Source: Uliginosibacterium sp.
GTDB lineage: Bacteria > Pseudomonadota > Gammaproteobacteria > Burkholderiales > Rhodocyclaceae
Assembly (NCBI GenBank): GCA_016718265.1
Contig: JADKDZ010000011.1
Span: 62,001-126,000, forward strand
Direction: 5' to 3'
Length of the DNA: 64,000 nt
A program made the position numbers and the translations under genes. This document shows positions 1 through 9,401 of this stretch, piece after piece. Each line of letters opens with the position of its first letter. The stretch's first letter is position 1. The notes under the pieces are model-generated. The model had not been told where the DNA came from, made no database searches, and worked only from the letters and a program-made list of their open reading frames with translations.

Positions 1-25
1 GTTCAATTTGACAGGTGAATTACCG

Positions 26-58
26 AAAAGCCATGCCGACTGTCGGGGCTTTTGTTTT
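26..58 (+). terminator. Rho-independent terminator of an upstream gene
   Basis: An interrupted hairpin pairs AAAAGCC (26-32) with GGCTTTT (47-53), with an inner CCGAC/GTCGG stem and a 3-nt bulge, and is followed by a T-rich run. It probably ends a plus-strand gene lying before the window. Confidence 0.6.
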
Positions 59-514
59 GGAAGTTGATATAACTATTAAGGGATAACAATTAACGTCAGT
101 TGTCTGAGGTGCTCGGGTCGTAGGGACGCCGAATGTAAACAATCTGCGTGGATCTCGCCCGTGGCTCGCCGGGCGCGGCATTCGGCGAAGGGCAGGCTGT
201 GATGGCCCAAGCAATTTCGGTGTTGCGGCGCTATCGCATGTGACGATATTTGTCAGCCTCATGCGCTAAACGCGTTGGCGATGACATTTTTTGACATCTG
301 AATTTGCTGCACCACTCTTGAGGATAGTCAAATTCTCGGCGGACCCTCCGTCGGTCAATGAGAGATCAGAATTATTTTTCTATTTCTTTCGTATTGTTTT
401 TCCGTCTGTCACAAACCTCGCTGTAGCCGCCCTGAGCGGGCGTAGCAATTGTTGCTTCGAGTCAGGCGAGGAATGCGTCTATGATCCCGGCTTCATGAGC
501 TCCGTTTGCATGCA
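59..514. other. Intergenic region without recognisable gene
   Basis: About 450 bases between the terminator and the amidohydrolase gene. Short open frames exist on both strands but none has a convincing ribosome site or protein-like composition. A TTGACA hexamer at 291-296 could be a -35 element, but no good -10 follows at the usual distance. Confidence 0.4.
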
Positions 515-1687
515 ATGAAAGTCATTCCTGAAGTGGCGGCGACTGACGAGACCCTGAGGAGACTGCGCCAGCGCATTCACGCGCATCCCGAATTAGCCTA
601 TGAAGAACATCTCACCTCGGCACTCGTCGCTGATTCCCTGCGCTCGTGGGGCATAGAGGTGCACTGCGGGATAGGTGGGACAGGCGTCGTAGGCGTTGTC
701 CGCGCAGGAACGTCGTCGCGCATGATCGCCTTACGTGCTGACATGGACGCGCTGCCGATTGTCGAAGCGAACACGTTCGAACATCGATCGCGCGTGCCGG
801 GTGTAATGCATGCCTGTGGTCACGATGGCCACACGGCCATGTTGCTTGGGGCTGCGGAGTATCTTGCTGCGACCCGCGCGTTCGATGGATCGGTCGTGCT
901 GATATTTCAGCCCGCTGAAGAAGGCAAAGGAGGCGCCGCAGCAATGATAGCTGATGGCTTGTTCGAGCGGTTTCCGGTACAAGCCATATTTGGTCTGCAC
1001 AACTGGCCCGGGATGGAGGCTGGTCGTTTTGGTATTGCCCCGGGTCCCGTCATGGCCAGCGCGGATCGTTTTGATATCGTTGTGAGTGGAGATGGTGCGC
1101 ATGCGGCGATGCCGCATCAAGGTACCGATACGATTCTTGCTGGAGCGCAACTTGTGTCGGCGCTGCAACGTGTGACTGCTCGCGGCATTGATCCGCTGGA
1201 TTCGGCGGTACTCTCCGTGACCTCATTTCGGGGGGGAGATGCTTACAACGTGATGCCGGCCCGTGTTGACTTGTGCGGTACGGTTCGCGCTTTGAGCCAC
1301 ACAACACGCGACTTCGTGATCGCAAGCGTCCATAAGATCTGCGATGGAATCGCGCATGCAAACGACGTTCAGATCGATTTGTCGTGGCGTGGCGGGTATT
1401 ACCCGGCGACAGTCAATACTCTCCGTGAAGCGGAAATTTGTCGGCGCGCTGCGGAGAGCGTTGTCGGGGCGCCAGGGGTGGAATGGGCGCCGCCGCCCAG
1501 TATGGGGTCCGAAGACTTTTCATTTTTTCTGGCACACAAGCCTGGGTGCTACGTCTGGCTTGGGAACGGCCCAACGCAAGGGGGCTGTGTATTGCACAAT
1601 CCGGCGTACGACTTCAATGACGAGTTGCTGACGATTGGGGCGAGTTATTGGGTCCGACTGGCTGAATCCTTACTGAATAAGGTGTAG
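515..1687 (+). CDS. M20 family metal-dependent amidohydrolase (hippurate/N-acyl amino acid hydrolase type)
   Basis: Cytoplasmic peptidase-like hydrolase expected to cleave an N-acyl amino acid amide bond with a dinuclear metal centre. From the ATG at 515 it has 390 residues, normal for the family. The HPEL segment is near residue 24, metal ligands sit in ACGHDGH (about 100-106), the PAEEGKGG motif (about 133-140) carries the catalytic glutamate pair, LHNWPG (about 161) and GSEDFSFF near the C terminus complete the site. A TTG at 506 would add three residues; the ribosome site is weak for both. The next gene starts 4 bases after the stop, so the two are probably cotranscribed. The substrate cannot be told from sequence; related enzymes act on hippurate, IAA conjugates or N-acetyl amino acids. 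Confidence 0.88.
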   Translation: MKVIPEVAATDETLRRLRQRIHAHPELAYEEHLTSALVADSLRSWGIEVHCGIGGTGVVGVVRAGTSSRMIALRADMDALPIVEANTFEHRSRVPGVMHACGHDGHTAMLLGAAEYLAATRAFDGSVVLIFQPAEEGKGGAAAMIADGLFERFPVQAIFGLHNWPGMEAGRFGIAPGPVMASADRFDIVVSGDGAHAAMPHQGTDTILAGAQLVSALQRVTARGIDPLDSAVLSVTSFRGGDAYNVMPARVDLCGTVRALSHTTRDFVIASVHKICDGIAHANDVQIDLSWRGGYYPATVNTLREAEICRRAAESVVGAPGVEWAPPPSMGSEDFSFFLAHKPGCYVWLGNGPTQGGCVLHNPAYDFNDELLTIGASYWVRLAESLLNKV

Positions 1688-1690
1688 AAG

Positions 1691-2968
1691 ATGCGATTTT
1701 TTCTTTCGATATCGGTGCTGGCAGTCAGTGTGTTAGCAGGTTGCGCGTCACCAGGCAGTACATCGGGCGTGGCGTTGGATGGTACGCCTGGTATGTGTTA
1801 TCGCGACAGTTGCTGTGGACAAGCAAGCGCGCTGGCGTTTGCACCACACCGCCTTCGCTGCGAAGCCCTCGCGGCAGAGAAAACCGGGCTACTGCGTGAG
1901 GCAGAGAAAGGTTTTTCTGAGGTACTCCGACAGACGCGAACGCTTCCAGAGGAGAACCGTCGGGGTGCTCAGGAGGTGTTTTGCCTTGCCTTGATCGATG
2001 CAGCGCGTGTCTCTGATACGTTAGGAGATCTGGGGCGCGCGATCAGTTACTATGCCGATGGCGTGCGTGAGTGCGCCAACACCTACGGTGCTGCGAGCGG
2101 CGAAGTGGCCCGCGCGAGAATCGGCCTTGCCAACATGCAGATCGATACGGGCAGACTGGTTGAAGCAAGTGCCGGTCTTCAGTTGCTTCTTGAAATATCT
2201 CGTCAGCATCAGAACAGAGGCGTGCGGGCAGCCGCTCTTGATGCAATGGGCCGGTTGGAGGATAGACGTGAAGAGCATAGTAAGGCACGCGCGCTGTTCA
2301 AGCAGGCACTTGATATCCAGAATCAGGAGTTTGGGGAGCGCAGCATCGAAGCTGGCTATACGATGATGCATTTGGGGGACAACGCCATGATGCTTCGTGG
2401 CTGGGTCGATGCTCGCGGGTGGTACATGCGCGCCTTGGATGTGTTCGAGCTCGGAATCGGCAAACGTAACCGCTACTACGTAAATACCAAGACGGCCTTG
2501 GCCGCGGCATTTCTGCGCGACAGGCGCTACGACGCCTTGCCGCCGCTCTATGAGGATTTGCTAGTACTGAGTCGGGAAGTCTTTGGCGCCAGAAGCGAGG
2601 AGTACGCGGGAACACTGAATGACGCTGCTGCCTACCAGTACATGCAAAAACAATACCCTGCGGCGTTTGAGAAATTCAAGTTGGCCGCAGAGATTCGACG
2701 GCAAGCTATGCCTGGCAGCATGTTGCTTGGCTGGACGGATTTGAACGCAGCCAAAACGAGACTGGAATTCAATCATTGCGGTCTTGCGCGCCCGATGTTG
2801 ATTGAGGCGCAAGACATCTTGACTCAACAACGCCAGAGCTCCTCGCCTGACCCCGAACTGGCGGAATACAGTGCTGAATTTGCGCGGGTGGCGAAGCTCT
2901 GCGCTGCGCGCCCCGAGCCTATCTCTGCGCCTCCCGCCAAGCCAAGGTTGAGAACAAAGAAAAAGTGA
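1691..2968 (+). CDS. Tetratricopeptide-repeat lipoprotein
   Basis: A 425-residue exported protein. The N terminus is a lipoprotein signal peptide with lipobox LAGC around residue 18, so it is probably anchored in the outer or inner membrane. The rest is helical TPR-type sequence, with repeat-like blocks rich in Ala, Tyr and Leu such as EHSKARALFKQALDIQNQE, suggesting a protein-binding scaffold. The C terminus is basic and ends in RLRTKKK. It follows the amidohydrolase by 3 bases, so probably in one operon. A short GAGGCA/TGCCTC hairpin lies just after the stop (2967-2982) but lacks a T-run. I do not recognise a specific named family. Confidence 0.75.
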   Translation: MRFFLSISVLAVSVLAGCASPGSTSGVALDGTPGMCYRDSCCGQASALAFAPHRLRCEALAAEKTGLLREAEKGFSEVLRQTRTLPEENRRGAQEVFCLALIDAARVSDTLGDLGRAISYYADGVRECANTYGAASGEVARARIGLANMQIDTGRLVEASAGLQLLLEISRQHQNRGVRAAALDAMGRLEDRREEHSKARALFKQALDIQNQEFGERSIEAGYTMMHLGDNAMMLRGWVDARGWYMRALDVFELGIGKRNRYYVNTKTALAAAFLRDRRYDALPPLYEDLLVLSREVFGARSEEYAGTLNDAAAYQYMQKQYPAAFEKFKLAAEIRRQAMPGSMLLGWTDLNAAKTRLEFNHCGLARPMLIEAQDILTQQRQSSSPDPELAEYSAEFARVAKLCAARPEPISAPPAKPRLRTKKK

Positions 2969-3061
2969 GGCAGGTGTGCCTCAATTAATTCTCCGCGGGC
3001 GGGAATTCCCACGCAAATTGCTGGTCATTGAGCTTTTGGCCCGGTTTCAGGAAGGCGTTTG

Positions 3062-5563
3062 ATGGCGGACTTTCGGCTGATAGCACGCATGCTGTGGCGT
3101 GACCTTCGCGCTGGCGAACTGACGCTCCTGGTGCTTGCGCTGCTACTGGCCGTGGCAGCGTTGAGCAGCGTCGGGTTTCTGGCTGATCGCGTCGAGCTCG
3201 CGCTCAAACGTGACGCTGTGCAACTGATGGGAGGTGATCTCCTCGTTACATCGGATCATCCAATTCCATCTGGCTTCGTTCAGAAAGCCACGGCGTTCGG
3301 TTTGCGTCACACGCAGACGCTCACCTTCAACAGCATGGTGAGCACAGAAGGGGCCGCAGAGCTCGCTGCTGTCAAGGTTGTAGAACAGAACTATCCGTTG
3401 AGGGGCAGTATTCAGCTTGCGCCGGGGCTTCGCTTGCCGGGCAAATCTGTCGTACGTGGGCCAGCCCAGGGGGAAGCATGGCTTGACGAGCAACTGCTCA
3501 ATGCCCTGCAAAGAAAGCCCGGAGAGATGGTTGAGCTTGGTTACTTGCGGCTGCGGGTTGCTGCTGTAATTACTTACGAATCAGATCGCGGCATGGCTTT
3601 CTCCAGTTTTGCGCCAAGAATCATGATCAGTGCGCAAGACCTTGCCGCCAGCGGCCTGATCCAGGAGGGCAGCCGCGCCCGTTATCGTTTGCTTCTTGCC
3701 GGAGATTTGGCTGCGGTTGAAGCGTACGAGCAGTGGGCAAAAGAGCGTGTAGGGCGCGGAGAGACTTTGGAAAGCCTGGATAACGCGAGGCCAGAAATCC
3801 GCAGCGGGATGGAGCGTGCCAGCCGGTTCTTGCGTCTTGTTGCGATGCTCGCGGTCATACTGGCGGCGATTGCAATAGGTTTGTCGTCAAGGCGCTATAT
3901 GCACCGGCACTCCAGCAGTTGCGCGGTCATGCGCTGCCTGGGTGCACGGCGTAGTCAGTTACTGAAACTGTACCTGGGCGAGTTTCTACTGTTGGGTCTT
4001 GCAGTGGCGGGCCTTGGGGCCGTGGCAGGCTTTTTTTTACAGTTTGGATTGGCCGTGGTCGTGCGCGATTTCGTGTCGATTGAGTTGCCACTTCCCGGTG
4101 CGACGCCGGTGTTGCACGGCCTGCTCGTAGGGGTTGTACTGATGCTTGGGTTTGTCGCTCCTCAGTTGCTGAAGCTCGTTGAAGTATCGCCGATCAGGGT
4201 GCTTCGCAGAGAATGGCGCACGGTGCAAGCATCCAGTGTTGGAGCATGGGTATTTGGTGCGGGGGTGCTGGCGGGATTGATGTTCTGGCTGGCTGGCGAG
4301 TGGGTGCTTGGCGGGATAGTGGTAGGTGGTTTTGCGGCCGCGATTGTGGTGTTTCCGGGCTAGCATGGGCTGCTTTAGAGGGTTTGGGCCGCCTGCATAT
4401 TGCGGCGAGTTGGGGCGTTCGGTATGGATTCGCCAGCCTGCGGCGGCGTCGATCCAGCAGCGTGGTGCAGATTGTTGCACTGGCGCTCGGTGTGACAGCA
4501 CTGTTCTTGCTGTCGTTTGTCAGTCGGGATCTGATGACCAGTTGGCAGGGAACCATTGCGCCAGACGCGCCAAATCGTTTTGTCATTAATATCCAGCCTT
4601 CGCAAAAAGGCGCGCTAGAGTTGTGGTTGGGGCAGCATGGGTTGGCGTCGGTCGCGCTGCAGCCCATGGTCCGCGGGCGCTTGGTGAGCGTGAATGGCAA
4701 GCCGGTTTCAGGCAGGAGTTACGTGGAAGAGCGCGCCCGTAATCTCGTTGAGCGCGAGTTCAACCTCTCATGGGGTTCTCTGCTGCCGCAGGAAATAGCA
4801 TATTGGAGGGACGTGGCACGGCGAGCGTAAGGATGCAGTGTTCTCGATGGAACACGGCGTGGGGCGGTCCTTGGGCATTCGTCTGGGCGACGCTGTTGTC
4901 TTCAATGTTGGCGGCAGCATGGTAAGTGGGAAAATTGGCAGCATCCGCAAGCTCGACTGGAACTCTATGCGGGTGAATTTCTTTTTCACAGCGGCACCGG
5001 GCCTACTGGATAGTGCCACAGGCGAGCTACATCCACGAGTTTCCATCTCTTTCTCCCAACGAGGCTGATCGGATTCGCGCGCTCGTGGCCGCTTTTCCCA
5101 GACTTGACCGTCATCGATGTCAGCGCTGTGATCGAGCAGGTGGAGAAAGCGAGTAAGCGCCTGATACAGCTGGTTCAGTTCGTCTCCCTGTTTGCGCTTG
5201 TTGCGGGCGTGGTCGTATTGCTGGCTGCTCAGCAAAATACGCACGACGGGCGGAGCCTATGAACTGACCGTGCTGAGAGGTCTCGGCGCTCGGAATCGCC
5301 AACTCAGATTCGCTTTGCTGGCAGAACTTGCGGTGCTGGCCTCGCTTGCGGTTGTATTCGCCGCCATCGCAGCGCACGTGTTGGGCTTTGTGCTTGCGCG
5401 GTATGTGTTTGAAACAAACTATGCTCTTGACGGGCTACGACTTGCGGGTGCGGTACTGGTACTTAGCGCGGTGATTACTGGCATGGCTTGGCCAGGCGCG
5501 CGTCGCGCAATGCGGGGCACGGTATCAGAAGCATTGCGGGAAAATGAGGGCGGCGCATCATGA
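3062..5563 (+). CDS. FtsX-like ABC transporter permease (YbbP-like), interrupted frame
   Basis: Large inner-membrane permease, about 830 residues if repaired. It starts at the ATG at 3062 behind an AGGAAGG ribosome site. The first segment (3062 to about 4360) carries the N-terminal membrane helix and a periplasmic MacB-type core, then helices with the RCLGARRSQLLKLYLGE signature of FtsX-type permeases. The protein continues in other frames: SLRRRRSSSVVQIVALALGV near 4440, LGIRLGDAVVFNVGG near 4875, KLDWNSMRVNFF near 4955, then LTVLRGLGARNRQL and the final helices up to 5563. At least four frame changes are needed (about 4360, 4820, 5030-5090 and 5235). YbbP-type permeases normally pair with a YbbA ATPase, for which no gene is present here. 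The last codons overlap the next gene by 4 bases. Confidence 0.8.
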
Positions 5564-6291
5564 AAAAGCTGATTCTCGCCTACCGGGATGCTATTCAAAG
5601 CTTGTTTACGCCGGGCGTGTTCTGGCATCTTTGCTGGCCGGCATTCGTCTCGGTTCTCACCTGGGCAGGGCTGTTGTGGTTTGGCTGGACACCGGCAGCT
5701 GAGGCTTTGCGCGATGTGCTGCACTCCATACCAAAACTCGGCGAATGGCTGAGCGGGGGCTGGACCGATGTGGCCGTGTTGGCAGCGCTGAAGCTACTCG
5801 TGCTCCTGGTCTCTGTCCCGCTCATATTCTTGCTGACTGTCGTATTGGTTGCGTTGTTTGCCTTGCCAATGATTATTGATCGCGTGGCCAGGAAGGAGTA
5901 CGGCGACGTCGAATTGCGCAGGGGCGGCTCGCTCACTGGCAGCGCGTTCAACGCTCTTAAAGCCGTGGCGATGCTTGCTATAGCACTTCTCGCATGCCTT
6001 CCGCTGTTATTCGTTCCGGGGCTGAGCGTTGTGACGCTGATTCTGGTCTCCGCCTGGTTCAACGTACGTTGTTTTTGTTATGACGCTTTGATGAATCACG
6101 CTGACAAGTCCGAGATGCAAGACTTGCCTCGGATGCATCGTTGGCAACTCGCAGGGATCGGAATTGTTGGCAGTGCGTTGGGCGTCATTCCGGTTCTGAA
6201 CCTGTTGGTCCCGATCATCAGCGGTTTGGCTTTTACGCACTATCTGCTAGATGCGTTGCGCGACCAACGCATGCAGCGTCGCGGAGCTTGA
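5560..6291 (+). CDS. EI24 domain-containing (CysZ-like) inner membrane protein
   Basis: A 243-residue polytopic membrane protein with about five hydrophobic segments (near residues 25-45, 70-105, 130-165, 200-225). The layout fits the EI24/CysZ family. The ATG overlaps the stop of the preceding permease by 4 bases (ATGA), so translation is probably coupled. CysZ members import sulfate, but many betaproteobacterial EI24 proteins have no assigned function, so I do not assign a substrate. The C terminus ends in basic cytoplasmic sequence (RDQRMQRRGA). Confidence 0.75.
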   Translation: MKKLILAYRDAIQSLFTPGVFWHLCWPAFVSVLTWAGLLWFGWTPAAEALRDVLHSIPKLGEWLSGGWTDVAVLAALKLLVLLVSVPLIFLLTVVLVALFALPMIIDRVARKEYGDVELRRGGSLTGSAFNALKAVAMLAIALLACLPLLFVPGLSVVTLILVSAWFNVRCFCYDALMNHADKSEMQDLPRMHRWQLAGIGIVGSALGVIPVLNLLVPIISGLAFTHYLLDALRDQRMQRRGA

Positions 6292-6294
6292 TAA

Positions 6295-7068
6295 ATGGAG
6301 AGCGCGGTGAATTTTCGTCTTTTGATCATAGGCGACGAGATTTTGTCAGGAAGGCGCCAAGACAAGCACTTGGCAAAGGTGATCGAGTTACTGGCTGGAC
6401 GTGGGCTTCGTCTGAGCGCGGCAAGTCTGATCGGCGATGACAGATCGCGCTTGGTCTCGACACTGCGGCAATCTTTTGCCAGCGGTGATATTGTATTTTC
6501 ATTTGGAGGTATTGGCGCGACGCCCGACGATCATACGCGCCAATCAGCTGCGCTTGCGGCCGAAAAGCCCTTGATTCTCCATCCTGATGCTGAACGGGAA
6601 ATTCGTATTCGGTTTGGCGCGGAGACGACCGAACACCGTCTTGAGATGGGTCGATATCCTCTCGGGAGTGAGATTATTCCGAATCCGTACAATCGAATTC
6701 CTGGGTTCTCATATGCAGAGCATCATTTTCTGCCGGGGTTTCCTGAGATAAAGCGCCCGATGATGGAGTGGGTTCTCGATCACAAGTACCGCCATCTTCA
6801 TCACGCTCACGCGTGGGCTGAAGAATCGATAGCGGTAATTGAAGCGCACGAGAGCAAGATCGTCGACATCATGGAACGTCTTGAGTCTGTGCATGGTGTG
6901 ACAGTATTCAGCTTACCGCATCTCGGAAGTAGGGCTTTGCGCGCACATATTGAGCTTGGTGCGAAAGGGGCCCCGGAGGCAGTTGCGTCGGCGATGGCGG
7001 AGATGCGCGCCGAACTCTCAAAGAGAGGGCAAGCATGGAGTGAGGTGGTGGACTTGCACCCCAATTGA
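6295..7068 (+). CDS. CinA N-terminal-like / molybdopterin-binding domain protein
   Basis: A 257-residue cytoplasmic protein. The start RLLIIGDEILSGRRQD and the FSFGGIGATPDDHT segment (near 66-80) are the two conserved loops of the MoaB/MogA-type domain found in the N-terminal half of CinA. The C-terminal amidase domain of full CinA is absent. It starts 3 bases after the EI24 gene, with GGAG upstream. A GTG four codons downstream (6307) would give a start nearer to MNFRLLIIGDE. A nucleotide-derived substrate is likely by family; the exact role is unknown. Confidence 0.82.
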   Translation: MESAVNFRLLIIGDEILSGRRQDKHLAKVIELLAGRGLRLSAASLIGDDRSRLVSTLRQSFASGDIVFSFGGIGATPDDHTRQSAALAAEKPLILHPDAEREIRIRFGAETTEHRLEMGRYPLGSEIIPNPYNRIPGFSYAEHHFLPGFPEIKRPMMEWVLDHKYRHLHHAHAWAEESIAVIEAHESKIVDIMERLESVHGVTVFSLPHLGSRALRAHIELGAKGAPEAVASAMAEMRAELSKRGQAWSEVVDLHPN

Positions 7069-7077
7069 GCATGAAAA

Positions 7078-7131
7078 AACCCGCAGTCGGCGAGACTGCG
7101 GGTTGAAAAACCCCGGCAGTTGCGGCCGGGA
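7078..7131 (-). terminator. Tandem hairpin terminators for the phasin gene (possibly bidirectional)
   Basis: An 11-bp perfect stem, AACCCGCAGTC (7078-7088) with GACTGCGGGTT (7094-7104), is followed on the minus strand by a T6 run. A second minus-strand stem, CCCGG/CCGGG at about 7110-7128, is also followed by five T. Both lie between converging genes, just past the phasin stop. Confidence 0.75.
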
Positions 7132-7152
7132 CCCGATGACTGGGAACAGCGG

Positions 7153-7716
7153 TTACGCGGCCTTCTTGCTCTTGATGGGCGCGCCGGAATTCACTGCCTT
7201 TACGGTTGCATCCGTTGCTGCGGCGACGTTCGCTTCGGTCAGTTCGACGACTTGCTTGGCCGCCTTGCTCATGCTGTCGTAGGCAGAGTTGGCAGCAGCA
7301 ATGGCCGATTTGACGGCAGCGACGGCGACATCAGAACCAGCCGGAGCAGATTTAGCAGCCTTGTCGAGCGCCGCGCTCAGATTCTTGTTGGCTTCGCCCA
7401 TCTGCGATTCCAGTATCTTTGATACTTCACCTTGAATCGATGCGGTGATTTCATAGACGCTGCGGCCATAGGAGACAAGCTTCTCAATCGTCGGCTGTGC
7501 GATCGCAGTCTGCAGCGAGACTAGTTCTTGAACATCTTTCGCACCCATAAGGGTCTTAGTGTTTGCGACGCTGTCTTCCAACAGGGTGCGTGCCGTATTG
7601 AGGTTCAGCGTAGCAAGTTTCTCTATGCTGGCGAACGCTGTGTTTGCCAAGGTGAGGATGGATTCAACGTTAGCTTTGTTGGCGGCCGAGATTTGCTCGG
7701 GAGTTGTAAAGGTCAT
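7153..7716 (-). CDS. phaP: Phasin family protein (PHA granule-associated)
   Basis: A 187-residue amphipathic helical protein of the Phasin_2 type, expected to coat polyhydroxyalkanoate granules and control their size and number. The sequence is rich in Ala, Lys, Glu and Ser with no Cys or Trp. Typical segments are EQISAANKANVESILTLANT at the N terminus and LVSYGRSVYEITASIQGEV in the middle, and the C terminus is the Ala/Lys-rich tail PIKSKKAA. AGGAGA stands 6 bases before the ATG. A sigma70-type promoter and a repeat pair lie upstream, and a terminator follows. The PHA synthase operon is 8 kb away; the PhaR encoded there is the likely regulator by analogy with other betaproteobacteria. Members are often multicopy, so the gene symbol is generic. 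Confidence 0.88.
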   Translation of the reverse strand: MTFTTPEQISAANKANVESILTLANTAFASIEKLATLNLNTARTLLEDSVANTKTLMGAKDVQELVSLQTAIAQPTIEKLVSYGRSVYEITASIQGEVSKILESQMGEANKNLSAALDKAAKSAPAGSDVAVAAVKSAIAAANSAYDSMSKAAKQVVELTEANVAAATDATVKAVNSGAPIKSKKAA

Positions 7717-7809
7717 GCTTATCTCCTGGTATTAATGAATGGTCGGCCGCTCGGCCGGCATTTGACTTCGTAGCGCTGAATGCCAGTAATTGATGCGGTG
7801 CACAACTTG

Positions 7810-7837
7810 ATTCTACGAAATACACATCCGAAGTCAA
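7810..7837 (-). promoter_or_regulatory. Sigma70-type promoter of the phasin gene
   Basis: Reading the minus strand, TTGACT (7832-7837) is followed after 16 bases by TAGAAT (7810-7815), about 95 bases before the phasin start codon. It is one of the best promoter matches in the window. Confidence 0.6.
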
Positions 7838-7851
7838 GTGCAAATGCGGCA

Positions 7852-7888
7852 TTGCAACAATAATTTCATGTTTTGCAAATTATTCATG
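7852..7888. promoter_or_regulatory. Approximate direct repeat upstream of the phasin promoter, candidate regulator site
   Basis: Two related blocks lie side by side: TTGCAACAATAATTTCATG (7852-7870) and TTGCAAATTATTCATG (7873-7888). Both begin TTGCAA and end TTCATG, and they sit 15 bases upstream of the -35 hexamer. PhaR-type regulators bind TGC-rich sites near phasin genes, so this is a candidate operator. Binding is inference only. Confidence 0.35.
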
Positions 7889-8112
7889 ATAAACAATGCT
7901 TTAACGCTGTGCTGCTAGATTTGCCGCGTGCGCAATTGTCTGCTTAAGGTTAGGCGCTCCGCAATATGCTCGCATGGGCAGATCACTAAAGGATGCGATG
8001 GTGCTGCGATGCGCCATGGGCGCTGCAGCCGGAGTATGTTGTTTGCGCGGTCCAGATGCGCTGAAAGGCATTGGACTTTTGTCTTGCGCGTTCTTTCGAG
8101 TCAAAATACTGC

Positions 8113-8577
8113 ATGCTTGATATCGTTTTATACCAGCCTGAGATCCCCCCAAACACCGGCAATGTCATTCGTCTTTGTGCAAATGTAGGTGCGCGTCTTC
8201 ACCTGATCGAGCCTCTCGGCTTTGATCTAACTGAAAAGTCTTTGCAGCGGGCAGGAATGGACTACGCGGAGTTGACCATCGTGTCGCAGCATCGCGGCTG
8301 GAAGGAGTGCGCCGTAATGTTGGCCGGGCGCCCGTTCTATTTTCTGAGCACGCGTGGCACCCGCCGTCTGGACGAAGTGAGGTTTGAGCGAGATGCAGTG
8401 CTTGTTTTTGGGCCGGAGAGCCGCGGACTTCCCGCTGAACTACTGGCGTCGGCCGATCCCAATGCCAAGATCAGGCTTCCGATGATGCCAGGTTGTCGTA
8501 GCCTGAATTTGTCCAATACGGTCGCTGTTGTCGCCTATGAAGCATGGCGGCAGAACGGTTTTCAGGGAGGGCTGTAA
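8113..8577 (+). CDS. trmL: tRNA (cytidine(34)-2'-O)-methyltransferase TrmL
   Basis: SPOUT-fold enzyme that 2'-O-methylates the wobble base of tRNA-Leu isoacceptors using S-adenosylmethionine. From the ATG at 8113 it has 154 residues, matching the family (about 155). It opens with IVLYQPEIPPNTGNVIRLC, has LVFGPESRGLP (about 97-107) and the knotted C-terminal IRLPMMPGCRSLNLSNTVAV, which form the cofactor-binding trefoil knot. Earlier in-frame starts exist from 8071 but would add a non-conserved extension. The ribosome site is weak. The gene converges on the following minus-strand operon with a 13-base gap. Confidence 0.93.
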   Translation: MLDIVLYQPEIPPNTGNVIRLCANVGARLHLIEPLGFDLTEKSLQRAGMDYAELTIVSQHRGWKECAVMLAGRPFYFLSTRGTRRLDEVRFERDAVLVFGPESRGLPAELLASADPNAKIRLPMMPGCRSLNLSNTVAVVAYEAWRQNGFQGGL

Positions 8578-8590
8578 GGCCGTAAGTGCT

Positions 8591-9379
8591 TCACGTGCCG
8601 CTCGAGTTGTGCCGCCACGTCACGACGAACGAGTACAAAGCGGTGAGCAGAAAGATGTCAAAGGCGGGGCCGAAGACTATGAACAAAGTTGGCATCGTCA
8701 GCCGAGACAAGTACGCAATGAGTTGTGCGTGCGCCACGAGCTTGATTGGCAGTGTGACGATGAAAAAGCCCCATATAAGGAGAATGCCGAAAATCCGATG
8801 CTCGTGATCGCGCTCGATGATTGCATGGGTCAGAGCCATCAAGATCGGCAGAGCAATGATCAATCCGATTGTAAAAATCGAAAGCCATCGAGTGTGGTCC
8901 GCGATGCTATAGGGAAAAGCATCGGGAATCAGTGCTGTCAGGATGGTGGTCGCCAAATGAATCCCTGCCACCGCCATAGCGGTCGCTCGAAATGGCGGGT
9001 GCAGCACAATACGGGCCACTGCAAGTATCGTGAGAGCCCCGGCTGCGTGCCACAGATACGCAGATGCGGTCAGTTGCTGATCGCTAGGGCTGGCAAGGAA
9101 GGGGACTCGATTCAGCACGCTGTGCAAAGTAAGTTCCAACTGTAGCCACTCGATCAGGGCGCTGGTGACGTGCATCCAGAATTTGTTGATCAAAGTAAGC
9201 AGCGCGCAAATCGTTGCCGTGAGCGTTACGGTAACGAGCAGCGTATGCGTAATAGGCTTCAAATTGTCGCGAATCACGGCGCGTACCGTTGACTGCCGCA
9301 GTTTGGTGCCATGTGCCTGTGCCTCGCCGTGCTCTGCGGTGCTGTTTCTGGTCATCAGTACTGTGGCTTTGGTGGTCAT
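8591..9379 (-). CDS. Polytopic membrane protein of unknown function, last gene of a three-gene operon
   Basis: A 262-residue protein with about six hydrophobic segments (near 45-65, 110-125, 135-155, 165-190, 200-215, 225-245). The N-terminal 40 residues are polar and charged. It lies 22 bases downstream of the bactofilin-like gene on the same strand. I do not recognise a family. Its position suggests it works with the degenerate glycosyltransferase and beta-helix protein, perhaps as an envelope or polysaccharide-related membrane component; this is inference from gene order only. Confidence 0.6.
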   Translation of the reverse strand: MTTKATVLMTRNSTAEHGEAQAHGTKLRQSTVRAVIRDNLKPITHTLLVTVTLTATICALLTLINKFWMHVTSALIEWLQLELTLHSVLNRVPFLASPSDQQLTASAYLWHAAGALTILAVARIVLHPPFRATAMAVAGIHLATTILTALIPDAFPYSIADHTRWLSIFTIGLIIALPILMALTHAIIERDHEHRIFGILLIWGFFIVTLPIKLVAHAQLIAYLSRLTMPTLFIVFGPAFDIFLLTALYSFVVTWRHNSSGT

Positions 9380-9401
9380 GAGCGGATTGCCGTTTTAGTC
9401 C

